Made by a program: the position numbers and the translations under genes. From Terriglobia bacterium (lineage in GTDB: Bacteria; Acidobacteriota; Terriglobia; Terriglobales; Acidobacteriaceae): a stretch of DNA of 64,000 nucleotides. Below the pieces are notes generated by a model. The model worked only from the letters and a program-made list of their open reading frames with translations, had not been told where the DNA came from and ran no database searches. Where the stretch lies: positions 62,001 through 126,000 of the forward strand of contig JAIQEY010000001.1 in assembly GCA_020073565.1 (NCBI GenBank). The letters are read 5' to 3'. Positions 48,784-56,830 of the stretch are shown here, piece after piece (the first letter of the stretch is position 1; every line of letters starts with the position of its first letter).

Positions 48784-48802
48784 CTAGGCAGATGTTGCCT
48801 AG
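48784..48802 (+). promoter_or_regulatory. 19-bp inverted repeat, 7 bp downstream of sigma54 promoter (fliM)
   Basis: CTAGGCAGATGTTGCCTAG, identical and co-oriented with the kinase-operon copy. Confidence 0.75.
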
Positions 48803-48843
48803 CGCTCATCGCTGTCTAATCTCGTTGCCGCCAGGACCAGAGG

Positions 48844-49818
48844 ATGGAGAGGGTACTTAACCAAGAAGAGATTGACGCGATGGTTCGCGCGGCCCGAGGG
48901 CGGGCTGACGGCGGCAAGGCCGATCAGCGCTCGATCAAGCCGTGCAGTTTCCGGCAATCAGGACAGCTGACCGGTCAGCAAATGCGATCGATCAATGGCC
49001 TACACGAAACATTTGCGCGGAGCCTCACCCAATCCCTGGGCGCCTACCTGCGGGTTCTGTTCGAAGTGAAGCTCGTCTCCGTCGAACAGCTTGCTTATGG
49101 AGAGTTTCTGGAGCGGGTGCCCGAAGTTACATACATGGTTACGTTTGTGGTACCGCAGATGTCTGCTGCCGCTGCCCTGCAGATCGACCACTCGGTGGTG
49201 TTTCCCCTGATCGATGTCTTGCTGGGTGGAAATGGGCATTGCGAAGCGCTGACCCGAGAGGTCAGCGAGATCGAAGAACAGATCATGCAAGGAGTGGGGA
49301 GCATTATCTGCCGTGAACTGGCTTATGCCTGGGCGCCTCTCGGGGTTGACATTGATCTCGAGGGACGTCAACAGGCCGCCCAGATGCAACGGTTTCTTGC
49401 TCCCACCGAGAAAACTCTCTGCCTCAGCTTCGAGGTCAAGCTGGCGGAAGCGCAGGGAACCTTGAACCTGATATTTCCGGTATCCATCTCGAATACTCTG
49501 CTACGGAAACTGTCGGCGGACTGGTCGTACGGCAAGCCTCGGGCAGTGAATCACGCCGGGCCCCGATTGCTGGAAAAGATGATGGATTGCACATTCCCAA
49601 TCACGCTGGGGATACCCACAATCCACCTTCCGATTCAAACGATTTTGACACTGGCCCCGCAAGACATCTGCGATCTCGGCCTTTCGGTCCGAAACCCGGC
49701 GTCGCTGATCGTCGCGGGCCGGCGCACGTTTGACGCCGCTCCAGTACGGCAAGGACGGATGCGCGCCGCGCAAGTGGGTGAACGCTTACCGATCCCCAAA
49801 GAGGAACGGAGACAATAA
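48844..49818 (+). CDS. fliM: Flagellar motor switch protein FliM
   Basis: VLNQEEIDAMVRAARG; LTGQQMRSINGLHETFARSLTQSLGAYLRVLFEVKLVSVEQLAYGEFLE. Confidence 0.95.
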   Translation: MERVLNQEEIDAMVRAARGRADGGKADQRSIKPCSFRQSGQLTGQQMRSINGLHETFARSLTQSLGAYLRVLFEVKLVSVEQLAYGEFLERVPEVTYMVTFVVPQMSAAAALQIDHSVVFPLIDVLLGGNGHCEALTREVSEIEEQIMQGVGSIICRELAYAWAPLGVDIDLEGRQQAAQMQRFLAPTEKTLCLSFEVKLAEAQGTLNLIFPVSISNTLLRKLSADWSYGKPRAVNHAGPRLLEKMMDCTFPITLGIPTIHLPIQTILTLAPQDICDLGLSVRNPASLIVAGRRTFDAAPVRQGRMRAAQVGERLPIPKEERRQ

Positions 49819-49820
49819 CG

Positions 49821-50639
49821 ATGCCAGCAATCACACCCGGAACACCTCTGCACTCCCTGGTGGATGCTCTATGTCAGTCGATGAGTGAGGTCTTTTCGCA
49901 GGCCTTCTCCTCGCCATGGAGCGTCGGGGTGAAGACCGAGGACTCGTCGCAAGCAACCGAGAGTCCGATTTCGTGTTTCGGACTGTCACTGTCCGGAGCA
50001 CTCCAGGGCAACTCGGCATTCCTAATACCGCATCCAGACGCCTTGTTGCTGGCCCAGAAGTTTCTACAAGAAACCGTCGAACCCGGCGCGGAACTGAATG
50101 GCGCTCGTAATGAAGCGCTTCAGGAACTTCTCCGCCAGGTTGCGGGACTCGCGGCCACCGTTCTCAAGAGCGAATTTGGTGAAGTAACTCTCCAGGTCTG
50201 CAGCATGGATGTGCCCTCATGGGACGGGGTAAATGTTTCGCTCCATGCCGCTGAGGCAGCATGTGCTGCGACCCTGGACTTTCGCGCGGATGCAATGCTG
50301 TTGGCCAGCCTCTCGTCGTCTGTGGCGGCTCATCCCCCGACCGAAGCTCCACCAAAGGAACAGCGCCCATCCGCGGGCGCGGATAGCAATCTCGATCTCC
50401 TTCTGGACGTTAATCTCGCTCTCACTCTGCGATTTGGACAGCGGGTGCTGACGTTGCGCGAGATCGTCGACCTGAGTTCAGGCTCGGTCATCGAACTCGA
50501 CCAGCAGGTGCAGGAACCAGCCGATCTCCTCCTCGGCGACAAGTTGATCGCCCGTGGCGAGGTCGTAATTGTCGACGGGAATTATGGTATTCGCATCACT
50601 GAGGTGGCGGATGCGAGACACCGGCTTGAGAGCGTGTGA
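49821..50639 (+). CDS. fliN: Flagellar motor switch protein FliN/FliY-like with N-terminal extension
   Basis: C-terminal LDVNLALTLRFGQRVLTLREIVDLSSGSVIELDQQVQEPADLLLGDKLIARGEVVIVDGNYGIRITEV; CheC/CheX-like helical N-domain. Confidence 0.88.
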   Translation: MPAITPGTPLHSLVDALCQSMSEVFSQAFSSPWSVGVKTEDSSQATESPISCFGLSLSGALQGNSAFLIPHPDALLLAQKFLQETVEPGAELNGARNEALQELLRQVAGLAATVLKSEFGEVTLQVCSMDVPSWDGVNVSLHAAEAACAATLDFRADAMLLASLSSSVAAHPPTEAPPKEQRPSAGADSNLDLLLDVNLALTLRFGQRVLTLREIVDLSSGSVIELDQQVQEPADLLLGDKLIARGEVVIVDGNYGIRITEVADARHRLESV

Positions 50640-50787
50640 GCTTTCCACAGCCCGCTCTTGCTGCTGGTCATGAATGCAGAATGACCGGATCCCGCTTTTC
50701 TGTCGCGAGTCAGCTGACAACAGAACTTAAGGATGTCGTGATCAGGCTTCGAGTCCAGTTCTTGAAGCACGGCGCGAAGGGCGGTTT

Positions 50788-50815
50788 TAAAGTCGGGACC
50801 GACATGTGCCGATTA
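50788..50815 (+). promoter_or_regulatory. Sigma28-type promoter for cheY operon
   Basis: TAAAGTCG-N12-GCCGATTA. Confidence 0.85.
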
Positions 50816-50922
50816 GAGTGCGCGGCGCGGACCTTGGTCTCGCCGGGTCGAGTGGTCCGCCCGCCAGGTTTGGCGGAGTTCATCCCGTTCTCAGAGCGGC
50901 ATGACCATCGAGGAGAAAACGC

Positions 50923-51303
50923 ATGTCGAGTATTCGAGCGCTGATCGTGGATGATTCTTCGGTCATGCGCAAAATTGTTGAGCGCTGCCTGCGGCAAGCG
51001 GGCCTGGATCTCACCCAGGTCCACGAGGCTTCCAACGGCGTCGAGGCCCTTGCCCTGATGAGCGAGCACCAGTTTGATCTCATTCTCACCGATATCAATA
51101 TGCCCGTGATGGATGGTCTGGAATTCGTGAAGCAAGTTCAACAAATGGAGAGCGCCAAGAACACTCCCATCGTAATGATCACCACCGAAGGGGGAGAGAA
51201 GCACGTGGTCGAGGCACTTTCCCATGGCGCCAAGGGATATATTCGCAAACCTTTCACGCCCGATCAGGTCAAGGAACACGTGGTCCCCGTATTGCGGAGC
51301 TAA
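50923..51303 (+). CDS. cheY: Chemotaxis response regulator CheY
   Basis: IRALIVDDSSVMRKIVERCLRQAG...[22 protein letters not shown]...GAKGYIRKPFTPDQV. Confidence 0.92.
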   Translation: MSSIRALIVDDSSVMRKIVERCLRQAGLDLTQVHEASNGVEALALMSEHQFDLILTDINMPVMDGLEFVKQVQQMESAKNTPIVMITTEGGEKHVVEALSHGAKGYIRKPFTPDQVKEHVVPVLRS

Positions 51304-51307
51304 GGTT

Positions 51308-51802
51308 ATGAGTTCACCCATCGACTCGACGGCCAATCAGGAACTGACCGAGCAGGAACGCTGGCGTACGGTTTTGTGTGACGCCGCCAAAGAGGTATTC
51401 GCGCTCATGGTGGGCGTGGAGCTCAGCCCTCCCAACCAGAGTGATCTGCCCATGGTTACCAACTTCACCGGCATGGTCGGCCTGGCTGGAGACCTTTGCG
51501 GCATTCTAACTGTTCGCTGCAGTGCGGCGTCAGCCACCACCATCGCTTCCCACATGCTGGGAGGGAGCCATGCCGAGGTTGCCGCCCATCAGAGTGACGC
51601 CGTGGGGGAAATCAGCAACATGGTAGCCGGCAGTTTCAAGGCCAAGATCGAAGGACTTGAGGACAAGTGCATGCTCTCGGTCCCTACTGTCGTTACGGGC
51701 GGAGACTACGAAGTTCATTCCTTGGCTGTGGGACAGCGCATCGAAGTGCCCCTCATGCTGAAAGATGAGCCGATCTGGTTCACGCTCGAGGTTCGCAACT
51801 AA
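51308..51802 (+). CDS. cheX: CheX-like chemotaxis phosphatase
   Basis: CheC/CheX motif-like DAVGEISNMVAGSFKAKIEG; directly downstream of cheY. Confidence 0.8.
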   Translation: MSSPIDSTANQELTEQERWRTVLCDAAKEVFALMVGVELSPPNQSDLPMVTNFTGMVGLAGDLCGILTVRCSAASATTIASHMLGGSHAEVAAHQSDAVGEISNMVAGSFKAKIEGLEDKCMLSVPTVVTGGDYEVHSLAVGQRIEVPLMLKDEPIWFTLEVRN

Positions 51803-51863
51803 CTGCGTCAACGACGCATGAGCGATAATGGATGTTTGATGACTTGCACGGCGAGGTTATGCG

Positions 51864-52142
51864 ATGAAAGTTGAACCAAACGGAGTATCACTGAACGGCC
51901 TCAATTCTCCTGAATTGGCCAAACCCGCGCCCTCCCAGGCGGACAAACCTGCCGCACCCGAGCAGGACAAGGCGACCTTGTCTTTGAACGCGTCTGGCGT
52001 CGGCGCATTGGCACAAAAAGCTCTAAGTGTGCCTGAAGTGCGCCAGGACAAAGTTGATGCATTGCGCCAGGCCATCCAGCGCGGCGAATACACACTCGAC
52101 CCTGGCAAGATCGCCCAGGCTCTGATCGACGAGTCCCAGTAG
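51864..52142 (+). CDS. Second FlgM-like anti-sigma28 factor
   Basis: LSLNASGVGALAQKALSVPEVRQDKVDALRQAIQRGEYTLDPGKIAQALIDES parallels FlgM copy 1. Confidence 0.82.
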   Translation: MKVEPNGVSLNGLNSPELAKPAPSQADKPAAPEQDKATLSLNASGVGALAQKALSVPEVRQDKVDALRQAIQRGEYTLDPGKIAQALIDESQ

Positions 52143-52228
52143 ACCTGCCAGCTGTCCCTCTGACGTCATGTACGAAATCCGGACACTCCCCTTCTCGCCC
52201 ACCTGCTCACTTTTTCTGGCCAAGGAAC

Positions 52229-52256
52229 TAAAGTTCAGTACCGGTTTGGCCGATTA
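52229..52256 (+). promoter_or_regulatory. Sigma28-type promoter for EAL-HDOD gene
   Basis: TAAAGTTC-N12-GCCGATTA, 6 nt before the start codon. Confidence 0.85.
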
Positions 52257-52262
52257 AGAAGC

Positions 52263-53516
52263 GTGCCCCCGTCCAACGCAAACGCGACCGCCCGACGTAC
52301 CGACCCCCGATTTCATCGCTACGTTGCCCGTCAGCCCATCTTAACGGCCGACGAAAAGGTCTTTGGATACGAGCTGCTGTTCCGCGATGGCGTGGACGAT
52401 TACTTCACCGCGGTCGACGCGGACGCCGCCTCGCGGAGCACTCTGGATAGTTCGATCCTCATCGGTCTCGACGTCCTTTGCGACAGCCGTCAAGCGTTTG
52501 TCAACTGCACCCGCGAAGTACTGCTGAAGGATTACATCACGCTGCTGCCGCCCGATCAGATTGCTGTTGAGGTCCTGGAGACTGTGCCCCCCGATGACCT
52601 CGTGATTGCCGCATGCGAGCGCCTGGCCAAGGGCGGCTATACCATTGCCCTGGACGACTTCGGCGTTAACGACCCCCGAGCGCCGCTGGTTGGCCTCGCC
52701 AAGATCATCAAGGTGGACATGAGGAGCACTCCACTCTCTCAGGCGGCTGGCCTGGTGAGACGCTACGGTGCGCGCTCCCAGATGTTGGCGGAAAAGGTTG
52801 AAACCCGCGAGGAATTTCTGGCAGCACAAAAAGCGGGTTTTAAGCTTTTCCAAGGGTACTTCTTTCGCCGGCCCGAGGTCGTGCACGCCCGGCAGATCCC
52901 TGCCAACCAGTTGAACTACTTGCGCCTGCTGAAAATGGTCTCGATGCCGGAGATCAACCCGCGCGAGATCGAAAATATGATCAAGGGCGAGGCGTCGCTT
53001 TGTTACCGCTTGCTTCGCTATTTAAATTCCCCGATTTTTGGCTTCCCTGGAAAGATTCAATCGGTTCGGCATGCCCTTGCGATTCTGGGCGAACGCGAAG
53101 TCAGACGCTGGATCCGCCTGGTCGTAACCCTCGGAGCGGCGGACAATAAACCGTCGGATCTCGTGCTCTCGGCGCTCGTCCGCGCACGGTTCTGCGAACT
53201 GCTTGGACCTCGAACCCAGCATGGGCAGGCGGATGTGTTCCTAGTGGGATTGTTATCGCTGATGGACTCAATCCTCGAGCTTCCGATGGGCGTGGTGTTG
53301 GAAGGAATCTGCGTGGACCCGGAGATGAAGGCGGTTTTGCTCGGCGAGAAGAGCCAACTGACCCCACTGTACGAACTCATGGTCGCACAAGAGGCCGCCG
53401 AATGGGCTAAAGTCGGTTCCCTTTGCGCTCAGATGAATCTGGACGGAGCCCTGGTAGCCGAATCCCACTGGCAGGCCATGCGGTGGGCGCGGGAGATGAC
53501 TGCAGGCGCCTCATAA
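52263..53516 (+). CDS. EAL-HDOD (YuxH-type) signalling protein
   Basis: YVARQPILTADEKVFGYELLFRDGVDDYF; IALDDFGVND; HDOD C-terminal half (IENMIKGEASLCYRLLRYLNSPIFG); GTG start. Confidence 0.87.
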   Translation: MPPSNANATARRTDPRFHRYVARQPILTADEKVFGYELLFRDGVDDYFTAVDADAASRSTLDSSILIGLDVLCDSRQAFVNCTREVLLKDYITLLPPDQIAVEVLETVPPDDLVIAACERLAKGGYTIALDDFGVNDPRAPLVGLAKIIKVDMRSTPLSQAAGLVRRYGARSQMLAEKVETREEFLAAQKAGFKLFQGYFFRRPEVVHARQIPANQLNYLRLLKMVSMPEINPREIENMIKGEASLCYRLLRYLNSPIFGFPGKIQSVRHALAILGEREVRRWIRLVVTLGAADNKPSDLVLSALVRARFCELLGPRTQHGQADVFLVGLLSLMDSILELPMGVVLEGICVDPEMKAVLLGEKSQLTPLYELMVAQEAAEWAKVGSLCAQMNLDGALVAESHWQAMRWAREMTAGAS

Positions 53517-53789
53517 ACTATCGCGTACACGGTTTACTTTGAACAGTGCACGACCTGGAAATATATGGACCGCGTTTCCATGACAGACCGCCTGCAGTCG
53601 AGCACGCCAACCGGACGGGTCGGTCCGCAAAACTCTTCGACTGATGATCCTCAGCGGAAACGGCCCCGCCGGAGTATTCGAACAAACGATCCCGATGACG
53701 TACCCGATGCTCACGAGGAGGGCAAAACTCACCAAATTGATGAGTTGGCTTGAACTCGCCAGCGCTGGACTCTGGACATTTTCTCTGGT

Positions 53790-54686
53790 TTAGCGCTTCA
53801 CGCTGAACACGGAATCCACCAATTCAGCGATCTCGTCGATCGCTCCTTCGATATCCAGGGTGAAGCGTGCCAAGTCCACGCTCGCGAGCGTCGGATAGTG
53901 TTGGACCAGGCTGCTCCACGCCACGTCTCCCGCCAGATCCAGGCCCATCACCTCGTAGTATCCGTAGCCCAACTCGCGAACGCGGCACAACAGGTCGCTC
54001 AGATGCACCATCGCCACCAGTGGCCGGGCATTCTTGGTCAACTCCACGTCGTGATGAAACTCAATCACCTCGATCAAGTCTGTGGAAAGGTTCCAGCGCT
54101 CGGCAAGGACCTTCCCACTCTGACAGTGAGTAAAACCCAGCCACTCTTGCTCCGCTCGATCGATTGAAATCCGCCGGGCCGCGGCGTCCTCCACGCACTT
54201 GCGATACTCTTCGGTGCACACCAGCGAGTTCACCAGGATTCCCAGGTCATGCAGCAATCCCGCGAGGTAGGCTTTTTCTGCGTCGGGATATCCAATCATC
54301 TGGGCCATTTTGCGAGTCACAAGCGCACAACCGAGAGAATGCCGCCAGAAAGTCAGCGGATCGAATGCCCACTTGTCGGCCGGCACAACCTGATTGAGAG
54401 AGCAGCACAACAAGATGGACTGCACTCGTTTCATGCCCAGTATCATCACCGCATTGCGCACCGTTTCCACCTGCCGGCGCCCAAACAACGGCGAGTTCGC
54501 CATCCGCAGGCATTGCACGGCGATAGTCTTGTCGTAGGAAACTAATTCCGCCACCTTCTCCAGGTCGACCTGCTCCGGCGGCAATTGCAGCATCGTAAGC
54601 AGCGGCTGAATGATCACCGGGATGGTTGGAATTGAGTCCAGAGCATTAATGCGTGGACGGAATTTCTCCAGTTGTTCGCTAATCAT
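53790..54686 (-). CDS. HDOD domain protein
   Basis: LVSYDKTIAVQCLRMANSPLFGRRQVETVRNAVMILGMKRVQSI...YLAGLLHDLGILV. Confidence 0.88.
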   Translation of the reverse strand: MISEQLEKFRPRINALDSIPTIPVIIQPLLTMLQLPPEQVDLEKVAELVSYDKTIAVQCLRMANSPLFGRRQVETVRNAVMILGMKRVQSILLCCSLNQVVPADKWAFDPLTFWRHSLGCALVTRKMAQMIGYPDAEKAYLAGLLHDLGILVNSLVCTEEYRKCVEDAAARRISIDRAEQEWLGFTHCQSGKVLAERWNLSTDLIEVIEFHHDVELTKNARPLVAMVHLSDLLCRVRELGYGYYEVMGLDLAGDVAWSSLVQHYPTLASVDLARFTLDIEGAIDEIAELVDSVFSVKR

Positions 54687-55606
54687 GGCTTGCCTCCGCC
54701 GATGTAGCCCGCGGGCGGCTTCCAGTACGCCGTAGTTCCCGCAAAATGCACCAGCCGGAAGGTGTCTTCAACTTGATAGAGGGACTCGGCATGTCCCAAA
54801 AAGAGATATCCGTTCGGCAACAGGTTTGAGTAAAAATGCTGAACCACCCGCCGCTTCGAGGCCAGATCGAAGTAGATCAGCACGTTGCAGCAAAAGATAA
54901 TGTCGATTCCCTTGAGAAATACCATCTTGCTGTCGTCGCTGAGGTTCACGCGGTCGAAACGGATCAGCGATTTCAACTGCTGCGTGACCTGGAGCCTTTT
55001 GTCGTCGATCGGCTTGAAGTATTTGTTCCTCAGCTGTTCGGTAGTATTGCGCAAAGCATAGGCGCCATAGATTCCTGCCTTGGCGGTTTCGAGCGACCGG
55101 TCATTCAAGTCCGTGGCGAAAATGTCGAAGCTCCAGCCTTTGAGCAGCTTTTCGCTTTCCTCAACCAGCAACATTGCCAGCGTATACGGTTCCTCACCAG
55201 TGGAGCAGCCCGCACTCCAGAACCGGATTCGTTTGAACCCCAGCTTGCTCTTCGCCTCGATCATCTGGGGAAGGATTACATTCCGCAGCGCCTCCAGTTG
55301 GAATGGGCTGCGGAACATGTAGGTCTCTCCGATGGTGATTTCGTTCAGAAGCAGCCGCAGTTCCGTATCGCGGTTGCCGCGCACTGTGAGGTGCTCCAGA
55401 TATTCCGAAGCGGTCTTTGCGTTCACCGCGCTCATGCGGCGCTCGCAGCGCGATATGAGGAGATACAGCTTCTCCTGAGACTGGTAAATGCCCGAGATCT
55501 GGTAGATCAGATCCCGAATTTTCAGATAAGCCGGGTCGCTGGTGTCGTACGCCGCCGTTGCCTTATCGGCGGGGGCCGCACCCGGAGTGGTCATGTTGAT
55601 CGCCAA
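54683..55606 (-). CDS. cheR: Chemotaxis protein methyltransferase CheR
   Basis: RIRFWSAGCSTGEEPYTLAMLL; IIFCCNVLIYFD; 4-nt overlap with HDOD gene. Confidence 0.95.
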   Translation of the reverse strand: MAINMTTPGAAPADKATAAYDTSDPAYLKIRDLIYQISGIYQSQEKLYLLISRCERRMSAVNAKTASEYLEHLTVRGNRDTELRLLLNEITIGETYMFRSPFQLEALRNVILPQMIEAKSKLGFKRIRFWSAGCSTGEEPYTLAMLLVEESEKLLKGWSFDIFATDLNDRSLETAKAGIYGAYALRNTTEQLRNKYFKPIDDKRLQVTQQLKSLIRFDRVNLSDDSKMVFLKGIDIIFCCNVLIYFDLASKRRVVQHFYSNLLPNGYLFLGHAESLYQVEDTFRLVHFAGTTAYWKPPAGYIGGGKP

Positions 55607-55618
55607 TGTGCTCTGCCC

Positions 55619-56719
55619 TCACGCGCCCGTCGAAGTTTGCCTTTCCTGCAACACGGGTTGCCCCGTTCCGGTCAGCGACTGGCTTTGCCGTACGTGCCGC
55701 ACCAGTTCCTCACCAATTTTGTCCAGCGGATAGATCTGATCTGCCTGCCCCGCCGCGGCAACCGCGCCCGGCATTCCCCACACGACCGAACTTTCTTCGT
55801 CCTGCACGAAAACCTCGCCTCCCGCCTCACGGATCGCCTTTGCGCCACGCAAGCCGTCCGATCCCATTCCTGTCATGACCACGGCGAGCACATTGGGCCC
55901 AAAGGTTTGCGCGACCGATCGGAACAATACGTCGACCGCCGGCCGGCAGGAGTTTTCCGGGGGATCCTGATTCAGATCAAGCAGGACGTTCGTGCCTCTG
56001 CGGACCAGGGTCAGGTGGTAATCGCCTGGCGCAATCCACACGTGGCCGGGTTCCAGCACCTTACCCGCCTTTCCCTCATGCACGGTGAGCGGCGAGAGGT
56101 GATTCAGACGACTCGCTAGAAAGTGGGTGAACAGCGGCGGCATGTGCTGCACAATCACGATGGGCACAGGAAAGTCCGCGGGAATTTCCGGAAGCACCTT
56201 GCCTAGTGCATTCGGGCCTCCCGTCGACGTCCCGATCGCGACCAGTTCAATTTTTCGCCGAGAAGGGCGTCGAACAGTCGCGGGTTTCTCGACCCGCACT
56301 ACTCCGGTTCGCCTGCGCCCCAGCGACTTTATTTTAGGTAAAAGGTTCAGCCGAACATGCTCTTTCGCGCCCGCCGAACTGTCGCTATTGCTGGGCTTCG
56401 TAACATAGTCGGAAGCACCCAGCGAGAGCGCTTCCAGGGTCGCCGTCGCACCGCGCTCCGTCAGTGTGCTGAACATAATCACTGGCAGTCGGGGATAAAA
56501 CTCCCGAATCTGCTTCAGCGTCTCCAGTCCATCCATCACCGGCATTTCAATATCCAGCGTCACCAGATCGGGATTAACCTGGGGAATTTTGGCCAACGCA
56601 ATGCTGCCGTTCGGAGCGGTGGCCGCAACTTCGATTTCCGGCTCTCCCGCCAACACGTCGGATAACACGCGGCGGATAACCGCTGAATCATCGACAATGA
56701 GGACGCGAATTTGTGTCAC
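55619..56719 (-). CDS. cheB: Protein-glutamate methylesterase CheB
   Basis: REC domain plus [37 protein letters not shown]. Confidence 0.95.
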   Translation of the reverse strand: MTQIRVLIVDDSAVIRRVLSDVLAGEPEIEVAATAPNGSIALAKIPQVNPDLVTLDIEMPVMDGLETLKQIREFYPRLPVIMFSTLTERGATATLEALSLGASDYVTKPSNSDSSAGAKEHVRLNLLPKIKSLGRRRTGVVRVEKPATVRRPSRRKIELVAIGTSTGGPNALGKVLPEIPADFPVPIVIVQHMPPLFTHFLASRLNHLSPLTVHEGKAGKVLEPGHVWIAPGDYHLTLVRRGTNVLLDLNQDPPENSCRPAVDVLFRSVAQTFGPNVLAVVMTGMGSDGLRGAKAIREAGGEVFVQDEESSVVWGMPGAVAAAGQADQIYPLDKIGEELVRHVRQSQSLTGTGQPVLQERQTSTGA

Positions 56720-56830
56720 AACTTCACTCTCCGGACAACAAACGGAATCGAACTGGCTGCTTTATGACCGAGGTCGAGCCTGGGTTCCCAGGCTCGCCGG
56801 ATATGCACCCAACTCCCCCCAGCCTCATCC

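Noticed and set aside
53565-53753. 62-aa plus-strand ORF between the EAL-HDOD and HDOD genes
   Set aside because: Low-complexity, highly charged translation with no family resemblance; insufficient support.
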